Shown: positions 26,368 to 35,557 of the stretch, in pieces | Layout: the number at the start of each line of letters is the position of its first letter | Numbering within the stretch: position 1 is the stretch's first letter | From: Clostridium sp. BNL1100 | GTDB taxonomy: Bacteria; Bacillota; Clostridia; Acetivibrionales; DSM-1351 | Length of the DNA stretch: 64,000 bases | Assembly: GCF_000244875.1 (NCBI RefSeq) | Contig: NC_016791.1 | Coordinates: 411,001 to 475,000, forward strand | Direction of reading: 5' to 3' | Notes under the pieces: model-generated | Database searches by the model: none | Seen by the model: the letters and a program-made list of their open reading frames with translations, nothing else | What the model was told of the DNA's origin: nothing | Program-made: the position numbers and the translations under genes

Positions 26368-26583
26368 TCAGTGGTTACAGCACCCGCCGCATACATGCCT
26401 GTTGGGACAGTCTCCGCCGGAGTCTTTTCTGGACTGAATAATATTTACATTTTTAAATATGGTTTCAAGATCATTGCTTCCGCAGTCAGGGCATTTAATC
26501 TCTTTGTTTTCACGTTGGGACATTTTAGCCATCACGTTGAATTCACTACCGCACTTACTGCATTTAAGATCATAAAATGGCAT
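26368..26583 (-). CDS. FmdB-type zinc-ribbon protein
   Basis: 71 residues beginning MPFYDLKCSKCG, the hallmark of FmdB/CxxC_CXXC_SSSS regulatory-protein family members. Two CxxC pairs (CSKC and CPDC) form a zinc ribbon; the C-terminus is Cys/Gly/His rich (HVCGGCCNH) and might bind a second metal. GGAGG seven bases before the ATG. Divergent from ku. Function of such ribbons is not settled. Confidence 0.85.
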   Translation of the reverse strand: MPFYDLKCSKCGSEFNVMAKMSQRENKEIKCPDCGSNDLETIFKNVNIIQSRKDSGGDCPNRHVCGGCCNH

Positions 26584-26696
26584 AAATCTACCTCCTTTAT
26601 TATTTTGTATTATATCATCTAAAAAAACAGGGATAAATAGTTGAATAAATAAAAACTTAAATACGGACAATAAATATTAATAATGGAGGACCAATT

Positions 26697-27632
26697 ATGC
26701 ATACAGTTTGGAAGGGCTCTATAAGTTTCGGTTTGGTTAATATCCCTGTTAAAATGTTTACGGCAACGGAAGACAAGGATATCCGGTTTAAGTATATTCA
26801 TAAGGAATGTCATAGCCCGGTAAAATATAAAAAGGTGTGTCCTGTCTGTAATAAGGAGGTTCAACCTGAAGATATTGTCCGGGGCTTCGAGTATGAACCC
26901 GGTAAGTACGTTATAATGAACGGCGAGGATTTTGAATCTCTACAGGTTAAAAGTGAAAAAACAGTTGAAATAGTGGACTTTGTAAAACTTGAAGAAGTTG
27001 ATCCCGTGTATTTTGACAAAACATATTTTCTTGCACCTCAGGAAACCGGAGGAAAAGCCTATACACTTCTGCGAGAAGCCTTGGGACAGAAGGAAAAAAT
27101 CGCTGTTGCCAAAATAACAATAAGAGACAGAGAATCACTGGCTGTTATAAGGGTATACAAAAATGTACTGGTTCTTGAAACAATATTCTATCCTGATGAA
27201 GTAAAAGATTCGGCTCAGGTACCCGGTATACCTGAAAACGCAAAAACAACCCAGGCAGAGCTGGACATGGCAACACAGCTTATAGATAATCTGACTACGG
27301 ATTTCGACCCGTCAAAATATGTGGATACCTACAGGGAGAGACTTGTTGAACTCATTAATGCCAAGGTTGAAGGAAAGCAGGTAGTAGCAAGAAAAGAAGT
27401 TGAAAAAGAAAATGTTGTAAGCCTTATGGAGGCATTGAAACAAAGTATACAAATGTCAAAGGGGACTAATAAAAATGAAAAAGATAAGGACACTGATAAG
27501 ATTGATAAAAGTACTAAGAATGTTAAAAACAACAAGAAGGACCCGGTATCAGAGGTAGAAAACAGCGATAGCACAATTGAGGAAAAACCAAAGAAGAGAA
27601 CAAGGAAAGCAAGAGAGAAGGTTGAATCATGA
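26697..27632 (+). CDS. ku: Ku DNA end-binding protein
   Basis: Bacterial Ku forms a homodimer that threads onto double-strand break ends and recruits LigD. The Ku core (about residues 1-255) starts WKGSISFGLVNIPVKM and contains CPVCNKEV and GFEYEPGKYV; the extra 55 residues are Lys/Asp/Glu rich (KNEKDKDTDKIDKSTKNVK) and basic at the end, as in extended C-termini that bind DNA. Length 311 is slightly long. GGAGG before ATG 26697. Stop overlaps the next start (ATGA), so it is coupled to the ligase gene. Confidence 0.95.
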   Translation: MHTVWKGSISFGLVNIPVKMFTATEDKDIRFKYIHKECHSPVKYKKVCPVCNKEVQPEDIVRGFEYEPGKYVIMNGEDFESLQVKSEKTVEIVDFVKLEEVDPVYFDKTYFLAPQETGGKAYTLLREALGQKEKIAVAKITIRDRESLAVIRVYKNVLVLETIFYPDEVKDSAQVPGIPENAKTTQAELDMATQLIDNLTTDFDPSKYVDTYRERLVELINAKVEGKQVVARKEVEKENVVSLMEALKQSIQMSKGTNKNEKDKDTDKIDKSTKNVKNNKKDPVSEVENSDSTIEEKPKKRTRKAREKVES

Positions 27633-28603
27633 ACTGGATTATACCAATGGAGCCGGTAATTTGTCCTGATGTAAAGGAGGGTTCCGGCTGCATCCATGAA
27701 ATAAAATGGGATGGTATAAGAGGAATGGTTTATATACAGGATGGAAACGTTAAAATCTACACAAAGAAAGGTAAAGAGAGGACAGGCTTCTATCCTGAAC
27801 TAGATGTTTTAAGAAAAGGCCTTGGAGGCAAAAATGCAATACTGGATGGTGAATTTGTTGTTCTGGATGAAGACGGGGTTCCCTCCTTTTATAAAAGCCT
27901 CATACGGGAACGTGTTCGTAATAGTGGCAAATTGCAATACTACACAAGCTCGTACCCTGTTTGCTATATGGTATTTGATATTTTGCAGTATGGGGACGAC
28001 ATCCTTGTGAATATGCCCTTAATTGAAAGAAAACAAATTCTTGAGGAAAATCTAAGTTCGTTAACTGGCAACGATACTAAAATATTTTTAGCGAAGATGT
28101 ACAAAGACGGCAAAGAACTGTTTGAAAAAATGAAAAAGCAAAACATGGAGGGTATTGTTTCCAAAAAGACAGACAGCCTGTATATAGGCGGCAAAAAACA
28201 CGATGCATGGTTTAAGACGAAATTTATTAAGAAAATGCTTTGCATAGTTGGAGGAATACAATGGAAATCCATACATCCCAATTCCCTGGTTCTGGGTATA
28301 AAGCCCCCGGACAGCGAAAAGCTTGTATATGTAGGTAAGGCATCTATTGGACTTAAACAATCGGATTTAATGCTTATAAAGGAGTATAGCGGGCAACTTG
28401 AACAGGAGGAATGTCCCTTTACAACTGATGAAATTATTCAGCTGGACAAAACGGGAGAAAAGTTTACATGGCTCTATCCTGCTCTTACTTGCTGGATTAG
28501 CTTTCTGGAACTGACAAATGATGGGCATTTGAGACATCCCAAAATAGAGGGGTTTGCCGTACTTCCTGTGGAAGAGGCAGATGGAAAGGTGTTGACTGAT
28601 TAA
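27629..28603 (+). CDS. ATP-dependent DNA ligase (LigD ligase module)
   Basis: Seals DNA ends in non-homologous end joining. The adenylation motif is KWDGIR with the lysine at residue 26, later motif III LDGEFVVLD, motif IV EGIVSKK and motif V AWFKTKF, then an OB-type domain. At 324 residues it carries only the ligase module, without the polymerase or phosphoesterase domains found fused in full-length LigD. It overlaps ku by four bases and the polymerase gene by one base, giving a tightly coupled three-gene operon. Confidence 0.93.
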   Translation: MNWIIPMEPVICPDVKEGSGCIHEIKWDGIRGMVYIQDGNVKIYTKKGKERTGFYPELDVLRKGLGGKNAILDGEFVVLDEDGVPSFYKSLIRERVRNSGKLQYYTSSYPVCYMVFDILQYGDDILVNMPLIERKQILEENLSSLTGNDTKIFLAKMYKDGKELFEKMKKQNMEGIVSKKTDSLYIGGKKHDAWFKTKFIKKMLCIVGGIQWKSIHPNSLVLGIKPPDSEKLVYVGKASIGLKQSDLMLIKEYSGQLEQEECPFTTDEIIQLDKTGEKFTWLYPALTCWISFLELTNDGHLRHPKIEGFAVLPVEEADGKVLTD

Positions 28604-29514
28604 TGGCTGCTGTAACAGATATTATAAAAGTAGAAATTGAAAACAGAGTAATTGATATAAAAAATCCTGACAAATTATTTTGGCCGGAAGCCGGGGTTAC
28701 TAAGCTTGAGTTTGTGAAAACCATGACAAAGCTGGCTCCCTTTTTAATAAAATATTCAAAAAATAGAATGTTGACATCAATACGTTACCCTCACGGTATC
28801 AACGACAAAAGCTTTTTTCAGAAGGAAAAGCCTCAGGGTACCCCCGAGTGGGTGGAAACAGTGGAATTCAATCAAAAAAACTATATTGCCTTAAACTCGG
28901 CTGCCACACTTGTATGGCTTTGTACTCAGGCGGCGCTGGAGCTTCACACCAGTTTTAATGTACATGAAAAACCAAACCATCCGTCCAGTCTTGTATTTGA
29001 CTTGGACCCGGACGATGACCTTCATTTTGAAGATGTTGCAGAGCTTGCTGACAGAATTCATGAAACGTTGGAAGCTCTGGGCATAAAGGGCTTTATTAAA
29101 ACCTCCGGTGCAACGGGGCTACAGATATTTGTTCCTACCGCATCGAAGTTTGACTATGACACCGCCCGCAGCCTCAATGAGTTTTTTGCACAGTATTTTG
29201 CTGAAAAACTCATAAGTACAGTGACAATAGAAAGAATGAAGAAAAAAAGGGATGGCAAGATTTATTTTGACTGGCAGCAAATGTGGATTGGAAAAAGCAT
29301 GATAACCGCTTATTCTGCAAGGGCAGTGAAAAGTGCCGCTGTTTCGGCCCCAATAGAATGGAGTGAGCTGAATAGTATACGCCCGGAAATGTTTACTCTT
29401 AAAAATATAGTGAACAGATTAGAGCAAAAAGGAGATATCTTTGAACCAAGTCTGAAATTGGACAATTCACCGCAGCTTAACGAAATATTGAAACAGATAG
29501 ATACTGCCAGGTGA
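28603..29514 (+). CDS. LigD-type primase-polymerase (end-joining polymerase)
   Basis: 303 residues of the archaeo-eukaryotic primase superfamily LigD polymerase module, which fills gaps and adds nucleotides at broken ends. Features: NPDKLFWPEAGVTK at the N-terminus, SIRYPHGI, SAATLVWL, and the catalytic acidic motif VFDLDPDDD near residue 132, then KTSGATGLQIF and YFDWQQMW with the SARAV loop. Start ATG overlaps the previous stop by one base (TAATG). No separate 3'-phosphoesterase gene is adjacent. Confidence 0.93.
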   Translation: MAAVTDIIKVEIENRVIDIKNPDKLFWPEAGVTKLEFVKTMTKLAPFLIKYSKNRMLTSIRYPHGINDKSFFQKEKPQGTPEWVETVEFNQKNYIALNSAATLVWLCTQAALELHTSFNVHEKPNHPSSLVFDLDPDDDLHFEDVAELADRIHETLEALGIKGFIKTSGATGLQIFVPTASKFDYDTARSLNEFFAQYFAEKLISTVTIERMKKKRDGKIYFDWQQMWIGKSMITAYSARAVKSAAVSAPIEWSELNSIRPEMFTLKNIVNRLEQKGDIFEPSLKLDNSPQLNEILKQIDTAR

Positions 29515-29523
29515 AGTAAAATG

Positions 29524-29552
29524 TTGTTATATTAATAAATATTGTATAAAAT
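29524..29552 (+). promoter_or_regulatory. Sigma-A promoter for galE
   Basis: TTGTTA (29524-29529), 17-base spacer, TAAAAT (29547-29552). It lies immediately after the end-joining operon. Confidence 0.55.
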
Positions 29553-29628
29553 ATGGTTATGGTTAATTTAAAGAGTATCATCGTATGAGGAAAATATAAC
29601 GTAAATAAAATATATCGGGGGGAGTCAC

Positions 29629-30642
29629 ATGAAAGTATTAGTAACCGGAGGGGCCGGATATATCGGTACCCATACATGTGTTGAATTGCTTGGGGCCGGT
29701 TTTGAAGTTATCGTAGTTGATAATCTTTGTAACAGCAAGGAAACAGCAATAGAAAGAGTAGAAAAAATCACAGGCAAAAAGGTAAAATTCTATAAAGTTG
29801 ATATTTTGGACAAAGAAGCACTTGAACAGGTATTTATAGATAATAAACCGGATTCTGTAATTCACTTTGCAGGACTAAAGGCCGTAGGCGAATCTGTTTC
29901 AATCCCGTTAAAATATTATCACAACAATATAACGGGTACATTGATTTTGTGCGAATTAATGGAAAAATACCAAGTTAAGAATCTGGTTTTCAGCTCATCA
30001 GCTACTGTATACGGAGATCCTGCCAGTGTTCCTATCGCTGAGGAATTTCCGCTGTCTGTTACAAATCCATACGGCAGAACCAAACTTATGATAGAGGAAA
30101 TATTAAAAGACCTGCATGTAGCGGATGCGTCATGGAATATCGCTCTGCTCAGGTACTTTAACCCTATCGGAGCTCATGAAAGCGGTACAATAGGAGAAGA
30201 CCCAAATGGAATTCCAAATAACCTGGTACCCTATATTACACAGGTAGCAGTAGGAAAGCTAAAGGAAGTAAATGTATTCGGAGATGATTACGATACGGTT
30301 GACGGTACCGGGGTAAGGGATTACATACATGTTGTAGACCTTGCAAAAGGCCATATAAAGGCTTTGGAAAAGCTATTCCGTGAACATGTGGGTGTAAGGG
30401 AGTATAACCTTGGAACCGGTAACGGATATAGCGTTCTTCAGGTAATCACGGCATTTTCGGAAGCCTGCGGAAAAGAAATACCTTTTAGGATTGTAGGCAG
30501 AAGGCCGGGGGATATAGCAGAGTGCTATGCAAAGCCGGACAGGGCAAAGAATGAACTTGACTGGACAGCTGAAAAGGGACTCCCTGAAATGTGTGTAGAT
30601 TCATGGAGATGGCAGTCCCAGAATCCAGAGGGATATAAATAA
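29629..30642 (+). CDS. galE: UDP-glucose 4-epimerase GalE
   Basis: Interconverts UDP-glucose and UDP-galactose with bound NAD. Rossmann motif GGAGYIG at residues 7-13, [20 protein letters not shown] and the catalytic YGRTK (Tyr-x-x-x-Lys) near residue 150, followed by [19 protein letters not shown] typical of GalE. 337 residues is standard. Strong ribosome site GGGGGGAG. Followed by a nucleotidyltransferase gene after 26 bases, so both probably feed nucleotide-sugar pools. Confidence 0.95.
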   Translation: MKVLVTGGAGYIGTHTCVELLGAGFEVIVVDNLCNSKETAIERVEKITGKKVKFYKVDILDKEALEQVFIDNKPDSVIHFAGLKAVGESVSIPLKYYHNNITGTLILCELMEKYQVKNLVFSSSATVYGDPASVPIAEEFPLSVTNPYGRTKLMIEEILKDLHVADASWNIALLRYFNPIGAHESGTIGEDPNGIPNNLVPYITQVAVGKLKEVNVFGDDYDTVDGTGVRDYIHVVDLAKGHIKALEKLFREHVGVREYNLGTGNGYSVLQVITAFSEACGKEIPFRIVGRRPGDIAECYAKPDRAKNELDWTAEKGLPEMCVDSWRWQSQNPEGYK

Positions 30643-30668
30643 TTAAAATCGTGCAAGGAGAATTTGAC

Positions 30669-31598
30669 ATGAAAAATAACACAGCTTTAGTAATAATGGC
30701 AGCAGGTATGGGAAGCAGATATGGCGGTTTAAAGCAGATTGACCCTGTAGGGCCCAACGGCGAAATTATAATGGAATATTCTATTTATGATGCCATCAGA
30801 GCCGGATTCAACAAGGTTGTATTCATAATAAAAAAGGAAATAGAGGACACCTTCCGAGAGGTGGTTGGTAAGAAAATAGAGGGAATTATTGACGTAGAGT
30901 ATGTATATCAAAAAGTAGATAATCTGCCTCAAGGCTTTAGTGTTCCTGAGGGAAGAGTGAAACCCTGGGGAACGGGACATGCGGTGCTAAGTGCCAAAGA
31001 TGCCGTTAAAACTCCATTTGCAGTTATAAATGCGGATGATTTTTATGGGGCTGAGACATACAAGCTTCTGAATGGATTTCTGACAAATAATCAGGATTCA
31101 GATAACAAATACACGTATTGTATGGTGGGATTTGTTATAGAGAACACACTTACTGAAAACGGCCATGTTGCAAGAGGCGTCTGCAATGTAGACAATCAGG
31201 GAAATCTCATTGATATTCATGAAAGAACAAAGATAGTGAAATTCGGAAATGAGACCAAATACACCGAGGATGATACAAACTGGATTAAGATACCTGAAAA
31301 GAGTATTGTGTCTATGAACACATGGGGCTTTAATCCAAGCATTTTACAGGAACTTGAGGAGCGCTTTCCTGAATTCCTGAGAAGTAATAAGGATAATCTT
31401 TTGAAAGCGGAGTATTTTCTGCCTACAGTTGTGGATAATCTTATCAAGGAAGGTAAAGCGGATGTCAAGGTGCTCTCAACTGCGGATAAGTGGTACGGTG
31501 TTACATATCAGGAAGACAAACCGGTTGTAAAGAAATCAATAAGTGACATGGTGTTGGAACATAAATATCCAAACCGTCTTTGGGAAAATACAAAATAA
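30669..31598 (+). CDS. Sugar-phosphate nucleotidyltransferase
   Basis: 310 residues with the nucleotidyltransferase signature MAAGMGSRYGGLKQ near the N-terminus, GTGHAVLSAK, and the metal-binding INADDFYG. Sequence is of a separate family from GalU/RmlA (the phrase IDPVGPNGEIIMEYSIYDA is typical of a UTP/NTP transferase group often called NTP_transferase or nucleotidyltransferase with C-terminal substrate region). Sugar and base specificity are not visible. AAGGAG nine bases before the ATG fixes the start; the upstream GTG at 30651 lies before it. Downstream of galE. Confidence 0.85.
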   Translation: MKNNTALVIMAAGMGSRYGGLKQIDPVGPNGEIIMEYSIYDAIRAGFNKVVFIIKKEIEDTFREVVGKKIEGIIDVEYVYQKVDNLPQGFSVPEGRVKPWGTGHAVLSAKDAVKTPFAVINADDFYGAETYKLLNGFLTNNQDSDNKYTYCMVGFVIENTLTENGHVARGVCNVDNQGNLIDIHERTKIVKFGNETKYTEDDTNWIKIPEKSIVSMNTWGFNPSILQELEERFPEFLRSNKDNLLKAEYFLPTVVDNLIKEGKADVKVLSTADKWYGVTYQEDKPVVKKSISDMVLEHKYPNRLWENTK

Positions 31599-31674
31599 AC
31601 TGTACTTAATTTACTACTTCGGTCAACTTATAGGTAACTATTGTATCAACTGTATAACTATGGAAAATTAATTA

Positions 31675-31703
31675 TTGAAAAATAGGGTCATATGTAATAT
31701 AAT
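31675..31703 (+). promoter_or_regulatory. Sigma-A promoter for the CxxC zinc protein gene
   Basis: TTGAAA (31675-31680), 17-base spacer, TATAAT (31698-31703). Confidence 0.65.
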
Positions 31704-31737
31704 GTAAAACAAATACCTGTGAAGTGAGGGAGATAAA

Positions 31738-32001
31738 ATGTACACTGACAAAACCTTGGTTTGCAAAGAATGTGAAAATGAATTTATTTTTTCTGCGGGT
31801 GAACAGGAGTTCTATGCTGAAAAGGGTTTTCAGAATGAACCCACCAGATGTAAAGCTTGTAGAAGTAAGCGTGACCATTCATCAAAAAGAGAATTATTTG
31901 AGGCTGTTTGTGCAGAATGTGGGCAAACCACAAAGGTTCCGTTCAAACCTCATTTAGATAAGCCTGTATTATGTAGCAAATGTTTTGCTAATAAAAAATA
32001 G
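31738..32001 (+). CDS. Small zinc-binding protein with four CxxC motifs
   Basis: 87 residues with four CxxC pairs: CKEC, CKAC, CAEC and CSKC. The family (CxxC-x(n)-CxxC zinc protein, often annotated zinc-ribbon domain-containing) begins TDKTLVCKECxNEFIFSAGEQEFYAEKGF, which is seen here. It likely folds into two zinc ribbons; function is not known, though similar proteins are often expressed at high level. Ribosome site GAGGGAG. Own promoter and terminator. Confidence 0.85.
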   Translation: MYTDKTLVCKECENEFIFSAGEQEFYAEKGFQNEPTRCKACRSKRDHSSKRELFEAVCAECGQTTKVPFKPHLDKPVLCSKCFANKK

Positions 32002-32038
32002 TACATACTTAATAGACATATTAATAAAAAAATAATTG

Positions 32039-32085
32039 GGTTGACTGTAAGGTTTATATTATCTGAGAGTCAACCTGTTTTTGTA
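32039..32085 (+). terminator. Intrinsic terminator after the zinc protein gene
   Basis: GGTTGACT (32039-32046) pairs with AGTCAACC (32068-32075), then TGTTTTTG. Confidence 0.75.
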
Positions 32086-32112
32086 TTAAGAAATCTACAG
32101 CGGTTTGGATGA

Positions 32113-32188
32113 TTATCCACAGTGGAAAATTCCTATATTATAAGTTATAAACAAGGTTATACACATTATCCACAGAAACATATACACA
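32113..32188 (+). promoter_or_regulatory. Cluster of DnaA-box-like sites upstream of hpf
   Basis: Two perfect TTATCCACA boxes (32113-32121 and 32166-32174), one TTATACACA (32157-32165) directly adjoining the second, and weaker TTATAAACA (32145-32153) and ATATACACA (32180-32188). All are in the same orientation within 76 bases, in an AT-rich 399-base gap that otherwise holds only a terminator and a small hairpin ACAGGT...ACCTGT near 32192-32213. No dnaA gene is in the window. Confidence 0.65.
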
Positions 32189-32400
32189 AAACAGGTGTTT
32201 TGTTGAATACCTGTGCAAAACTTTTGTGATTCCTAATTGAAATTAAACATAAAATAAGTTAAATTGTTATAAAATTATGTTTATTAGCAAAGTTTGGGGA
32301 GGATTTTCTTGGTACGGCGTAGAATAATAGATTCATAACATGTACCGCTATTGGATATTATAAAGTAATACTTAGACAAAAATGGAGAGGGGCTGTTATT

Positions 32401-32931
32401 ATGAATATAATTATTAGCGGAAAAAATATTGAAATTACAGAGGCACTCAGAGAAAAAGTAACAAAGAGGGTAAAGAAGCTGGAAAAATTTTTTAACAGCG
32501 ATACTGAAGTGCATGTAACATTGAGCGTTCAGAGGGTCAGCCAGATTGTTGAAATAACAATACCATTCAATGGGGTAACATTAAGAGCAGAAGATCAAAA
32601 CGAAGATATGTATACATCTATCGATAGAGCAGTAGACCTAATAGAAAGACAGATAAGAAAAAATAAGACCAGACTGGAAAGAAGATTCCACGAGAACGAT
32701 TTCAGAGTAGATAACTCAAAATTTAACGATGATGTTCAGGAGGAAACTGAATTCAAGGTTGTAAGGTCAAAGAGGTTTGCTATAAAGCCTATGGATGTTG
32801 AAGAGGCAATATTGCAGATGAATCTGCTGGGACATGAGTTCTTTATGTTCTACAATGCAGATTCAAGGCAGGTCAACGTAGTTTATAAGAGAAAAGACGG
32901 AAATTACGGACTGATTGAACCGGAATTCTAA
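32401..32931 (+). CDS. hpf: Long-form ribosome hibernation promoting factor HPF
   Basis: Long HPF dimerises 70S ribosomes into inactive 100S particles when growth slows. The N-terminal S30AE domain (about residues 1-100: MNIIISGKNIEITEALREKV, VTLRAEDQNEDMYTSIDRAVD) and the C-terminal dimerisation domain (about 120-176: VVRSKRFAIKPMDVEEAILQM, NVVYKRKDGNYGLIEPE) are both present. 176 residues is the expected long form. Ribosome site GGAGAGGGG. The gene stands alone between terminators, below a DnaA-box cluster. Confidence 0.95.
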   Translation: MNIIISGKNIEITEALREKVTKRVKKLEKFFNSDTEVHVTLSVQRVSQIVEITIPFNGVTLRAEDQNEDMYTSIDRAVDLIERQIRKNKTRLERRFHENDFRVDNSKFNDDVQEETEFKVVRSKRFAIKPMDVEEAILQMNLLGHEFFMFYNADSRQVNVVYKRKDGNYGLIEPEF

Positions 32932-32949
32932 TAACACGACAATAATAAA

Positions 32950-33001
32950 CAGTATGTATCAGTAAGGTAAATGGCCGCTGATACATACTGTTTTATTTTT
33001 T
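32950..33001 (+). terminator. Intrinsic terminator of hpf
   Basis: CAGTATGTATCAG (32950-32962) pairs with CTGATACATACTG (32978-32990), a 13-bp stem, followed by TTTTATTTTTT. Confidence 0.88.
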
Positions 33002-33055
33002 GTAAGAATAAGTAAAAACTCAACAAATTTACATGTACAATTTTAGAAAACTTGT

Positions 33056-33084
33056 TTTACATTTAACCTGTAAAGTAATATAAT
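33056..33084 (+). promoter_or_regulatory. Sigma-A promoter for the LTA-synthase-like gene
   Basis: TTTACA (33056-33061), 17-base spacer, TATAAT (33079-33084). Confidence 0.6.
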
Positions 33085-33132
33085 ACATACAGTCTATATA
33101 TAATTTATAAAATTTTCGGGAGAATTGTATTT

Positions 33133-35010
33133 ATGCTGGGAAAACCTTCATATGGAATAGTCATGGCAAATCGCAGGGGTTTTGGCCGTAAAACACGGAT
33201 AGTTGATTATCTTACTCAGGAATGGATGTCAATATTGACTCTTGCAATACTTCTTTTTAAATCAATAGTTCTTATGGGATTTGTGTACAGCCCGGATAAA
33301 TCTATTATTGACATAGCCCGTGGTTTTAGTAATATCAGGTATATGTCTGTATGCGTAGCTTTTTTACTTATAATTGTATCCTTCAACTTTTTGGCTAAAG
33401 GAAAAGGGAGGTTATGGCTTCTTCTGATACTCAATTTCCTATGTTCATTTCTTTTTGTATTTGATGCAGTGTATCTTAGGGCAAACGGGAATTTTCTGTC
33501 GACCCAGCTATTGAGGCAAACCGGAAATGTAAATAATCTTTGGGGCAGCATTTTTGCAATGTTCAGGCCCTGCGATATAATATTTTTTATTGATATACCA
33601 ATTCTTGCAGCAATACTTATAATAACAAGAAAGATGTATTACTCATCGCCATTATTTACAAGTCTGAAAACCAGACTTATTGCCTTCGGTTCATTATTTA
33701 CCCTTTCTTTGGCTATTATTGTAGGCAGCTATATTGTTACCGACGTGTACGGAAATAATAAATACGCTTATATCTTCCACACTTACTGGAAGCCAGAAGC
33801 CACCATATGCAATGCATCTCCTTTAGGATATCATGTATATGACTGTTATGTATTCTTTGCAGATTTCCGGCCATATAAAATTTCAGAAAAAGACCGTACA
33901 GAGATTCAGAAGTGGATTGATGACAAAAAGGAAAATCTGCCGGATAATAGCTATAAAGGCATGTACAAAGGTAAAAACCTGTTTGTGTTACAGGTGGAGT
34001 CTCTTGAAAACTTCGTAATCGGACAGTCTGTAAACGGACAGGAAATTACTCCTACACTGAACAAGCTTTTGAAGAACAGCATATATTTTGACAACTATTA
34101 TACTCAAGTTAATGAGGGAACAAGTTCTGATGCAGACCTAATGACGAACACCTCTGTGTTCCCGGTGCGAAAAGGAAGTACATTTTTCAGATTCCCATAT
34201 ACTGAGTATAATTCTCTGCCTAAGATAATGGAAAAGAACGGTTACTCCACCAAAGCGATTCACCCGGATGACGGTGCATACTGGAATTGGAAGGAAGCAC
34301 TGACAAACATGGGCTTCCAGCAGTGTATAGATGCAAAAAGCTTTAAAATGGATGAGGTAATATTCCTCGGATTAAGCGACGGTTCTTATTTCAGACAGAT
34401 AAAAGATACTATTATAAAGCAGAAGCAGCCATTTTACAATTTTATGATTACTCTTACAAGTCATTCTCCATTTGAAATGCCTAAAGAGCACCAAGATTTA
34501 AAATTGGATAGATACCTTCAAAATACAAGGCTTGGGGGTTACTTCCAGAGCATAAACTATACTGACAGATGTATAGGAACTTTCCTCGATGAACTTGATA
34601 AGGCAGGAATACTGGATAATACAGTAGTAGCTATTTATGGTGATCACGATTCAGTTCATAAGTATTTTGATGACCAAATCAAAAATATAAAGCCGTCTCA
34701 AAGCTGGTGGCTTGAAAATGATAAAAAAGTACCCCTTTTACTGTATGAAAAAGGGCAGGCACCCCAGGTTATTAACACAACCGGAGGGCAGATTGATTTA
34801 ATGCCGACGCTTTTATACTCTTTTGGAATAGAAAAGAGTGAATATGAATCAACTGCATTCGGAAGAAACCTTCTTAATACACAGCAGGACTATGTATTAC
34901 TGGCTGACGGGGAATTCCGAGGGAATATTGATAAGGCAAAGCAAAAGGAACTGCTAAACGCACTTGAATATGCGGATATGGCAATAAAGACAAACTTTTT
35001 TAAAAAATAG
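33133..35010 (+). CDS. LTA synthase-family sulfatase membrane enzyme
   Basis: 625 residues: five N-terminal membrane spans (up to about residue 215) and an extracellular sulfatase-fold domain. LtaS-family enzymes polymerise glycerolphosphate or transfer phospho-groups on surface polymers. Features: NLFVLQVESLENF, the catalytic threonine in NEGTSSDAD near residue 330, HPDDGAYWNW, TSHSPFEMP and YGDHDS with metal ligands near 505. The start may be ATG 33133 (GGGAG ten bases upstream); an inner ATG near 33163 is less well placed. Whether it makes true lipoteichoic acid in this species is not certain. Confidence 0.88.
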   Translation: MLGKPSYGIVMANRRGFGRKTRIVDYLTQEWMSILTLAILLFKSIVLMGFVYSPDKSIIDIARGFSNIRYMSVCVAFLLIIVSFNFLAKGKGRLWLLLILNFLCSFLFVFDAVYLRANGNFLSTQLLRQTGNVNNLWGSIFAMFRPCDIIFFIDIPILAAILIITRKMYYSSPLFTSLKTRLIAFGSLFTLSLAIIVGSYIVTDVYGNNKYAYIFHTYWKPEATICNASPLGYHVYDCYVFFADFRPYKISEKDRTEIQKWIDDKKENLPDNSYKGMYKGKNLFVLQVESLENFVIGQSVNGQEITPTLNKLLKNSIYFDNYYTQVNEGTSSDADLMTNTSVFPVRKGSTFFRFPYTEYNSLPKIMEKNGYSTKAIHPDDGAYWNWKEALTNMGFQQCIDAKSFKMDEVIFLGLSDGSYFRQIKDTIIKQKQPFYNFMITLTSHSPFEMPKEHQDLKLDRYLQNTRLGGYFQSINYTDRCIGTFLDELDKAGILDNTVVAIYGDHDSVHKYFDDQIKNIKPSQSWWLENDKKVPLLLYEKGQAPQVINTTGGQIDLMPTLLYSFGIEKSEYESTAFGRNLLNTQQDYVLLADGEFRGNIDKAKQKELLNALEYADMAIKTNFFKK

Positions 35011-35028
35011 AGGCTTTTCGGAGGGAAT

Positions 35029-35532
35029 ATGAAAAATATTATTCTTATTGGAATGCCAAGTGCGGGTAAAAGTACCGTGGGAGTTATTGTTGCAAAGCAT
35101 CGCGGGATGTCATTTGTTGATACCGACGTGCTGATACAGACAACACAAGGAAGGCTACTACAGGAAATCATAAATAGCGATGGAACAGATGCTTTCCTTA
35201 AAATAGAAGAGTCTGCAATACTATTTCTCAGTTGCTCTGACACAGTTATTGCAACAGGGGGAAGCGTGGTATACAGCGAGAAGGCAATGGAGCATTTAAA
35301 GAAAACAGGAATAGTAATTTACTTGTATGTAGATATGGACACTGTCTACAAAAGACTGAAAAACCTTAAAACAAGGGGCGTTGTTTTAGGCCCTGGGCAA
35401 AGTCTGGAAGACATTTATAGAAAAAGGAAGCCCTTGTATGAAAAGTATGCAGATATAATAATAGATTGTTCAGAGGGTTCAATCGATTCAACAGTGGAAA
35501 TGATACATGAAAAACTTGATTCCTTGTCATAA
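35029..35532 (+). CDS. Shikimate kinase-like protein
   Basis: 167 residues of the shikimate kinase fold: P-loop GMPSAGKST near the N-terminus, VDTDVLI, the ATGGSVV triple-glycine region (Gly-Gly-Ser), and RKRKPLYEKYAD near the C-terminus. Shikimate kinase phosphorylates shikimate in aromatic amino-acid synthesis. The substrate loop usually has a conserved GExxFRxxE Arg; here it reads GTDAFLKIEE, so a shikimate-binding Arg is missing. It may be the species' AroK with drift or a related small-molecule kinase. No other aro genes adjacent. GGAGGG precedes ATG. Confidence 0.75.
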   Translation: MKNIILIGMPSAGKSTVGVIVAKHRGMSFVDTDVLIQTTQGRLLQEIINSDGTDAFLKIEESAILFLSCSDTVIATGGSVVYSEKAMEHLKKTGIVIYLYVDMDTVYKRLKNLKTRGVVLGPGQSLEDIYRKRKPLYEKYADIIIDCSEGSIDSTVEMIHEKLDSLS

Positions 35533-35557
35533 AACTTGAAATGAAATATAATTATTA

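Noticed and set aside
26630..26696. Possible SigG-type promoter before ku
   Set aside because: GAATA and CAATAAA are there but spaced by about 20 bases and the -10 does not read CAT; not enough to claim.
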